Assembly (NCBI GenBank): GCA_017462145.1
Contig: JAFTRT010000224.1
Coordinates: 1 to 5,394, forward strand
Reading direction: 5' to 3'
DNA from: Clostridia bacterium
Lineage (GTDB): Bacteria > Bacillota_A > Clostridia > Oscillospirales > CAG-272
Length of the DNA stretch: 5,394 nucleotides
Part shown: positions 5,087-5,394 of the stretch, piece by piece
Layout of the letters: the number at the start of each line of letters is the position of its first letter
Numbering within the stretch: the stretch's first letter is position 1
Notes under the pieces: generated by a model
Told to the model about the DNA's origin: nothing
The model's input: the letters and a program-made list of their open reading frames with translations, nothing else
Databases searched by the model: none
Position numbers and translations under genes: made by a program

Positions 5087-5394
5087 ATGAAAAATAGGAT
5101 ATGGAAGCGATGTATAAGCATATTACTTTCCTTACTTTTGTTTTTGGGAGCGTTCTGTTTACCGCTTCCCGTGCACGATCACGACCACGGTCATGATGAT
5201 CACGGACAAAGCAGTGAACAGCCAAAGGCGCCTCTTTTGGGCGGATTGGATCTGCCCATACAAGCATGGGAGGAGGGCACCTGCGAGCACTGCAGCGGCT
5301 TCATTGGGGATTCCTGGATCTGCAGCGGTGGTGAGCACTGCGGTGAGGACAGTGACCGTACCGATTGCTACGAGGCATGGCACTGTGATACCTG
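5087..5394 (+). CDS. Exported His-rich, Cys-rich protein, 3' end missing
   Basis: The frame is open for 102 codons to the window edge. Residues 1-24 are a signal peptide (basic MKNRIWKR, then ISILLSLLLFLGAF); C24 is not in a good lipobox, so a lipoprotein is unlikely. Just after it, residues 30-39 read HDHDHGHDDH, a metal-ligand-rich stretch like those in zinc or nickel handling proteins. From residue 66 the protein becomes Cys-rich: C66-C69, C79, C85, C94, C100, and the final incomplete codon (TG) may encode another Cys, making C100-D-T-C. Interspersed Trp and acidic residues (GDSWICSGGEHC, DCYEAWHC) suggest a small zinc-ribbon- or LIM-like fold outside the cell membrane, or a disulfide-bonded one. 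It follows the dockerin gene by 37 bases and is probably cotranscribed. I do not recognise a named family; function is unknown. Confidence 0.8.
   Translation, partial: MKNRIWKRCISILLSLLLFLGAFCLPLPVHDHDHGHDDHGQSSEQPKAPLLGGLDLPIQAWEEGTCEHCSGFIGDSWICSGGEHCGEDSDRTDCYEAWHCDT

Overview
The window looks like part of a chromosome from an anaerobic Gram-positive bacterium of the Clostridia, probably a gut or rumen Oscillospiraceae-type organism. This is inferred from the purine-rich Shine-Dalgarno sites, a dockerin-bearing secreted protein, an N-terminal 7TM-type sensor protein, and small zinc-ribbon proteins. Coding DNA is moderately GC-rich and the one long intergenic region is AT-rich. Species cannot be named from sequence alone.

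Layout. The left edge (1-830, minus strand) is the first 276 codons of a polytopic membrane sensor whose output domain lies outside the window. A 389-base divergent intergenic region (831-1219) follows. It holds a good minus-strand sigma-A-type promoter (908-936) studded with four copies of a CCYACACTTTT motif. It also holds a perfect 20-bp palindrome overlapping a 9-bp-stem hairpin (1022-1058), a third inverted repeat (1060-1090), and a weak plus-strand -10 candidate near 1121.

From 1220 to the right edge everything reads on the plus strand as one tight gene cluster. Two small probably cytoplasmic zinc-ribbon proteins (1220-1612 and 1590-1904) overlap each other and then overlap the start of a 1051-residue secreted protein (1894-5049). 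That protein has a signal peptide, a beta-helix-like repeat region, four Ig-like repeats, a carboxypeptidase-regulatory-like beta-sandwich and a C-terminal type I dockerin. It has no recognisable catalytic domain. After 37 bases and a strong ribosome binding site comes a second exported protein (5087 to beyond the edge), with a His-rich segment just after the signal peptide and then a Cys-rich, CXXC-type region.

How they may work together (inference): the overlaps and the short gap suggest one transcript making two intracellular zinc-ribbon proteins and two cell-surface or exported proteins. The divergently transcribed membrane sensor is a natural candidate regulator. The combination of paired zinc ribbons, a non-catalytic dockerin protein and a metal-ligand-rich exported protein is the least familiar thing here. 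No RNA genes, CRISPR arrays, transposase genes or clear rho-independent terminators were seen.
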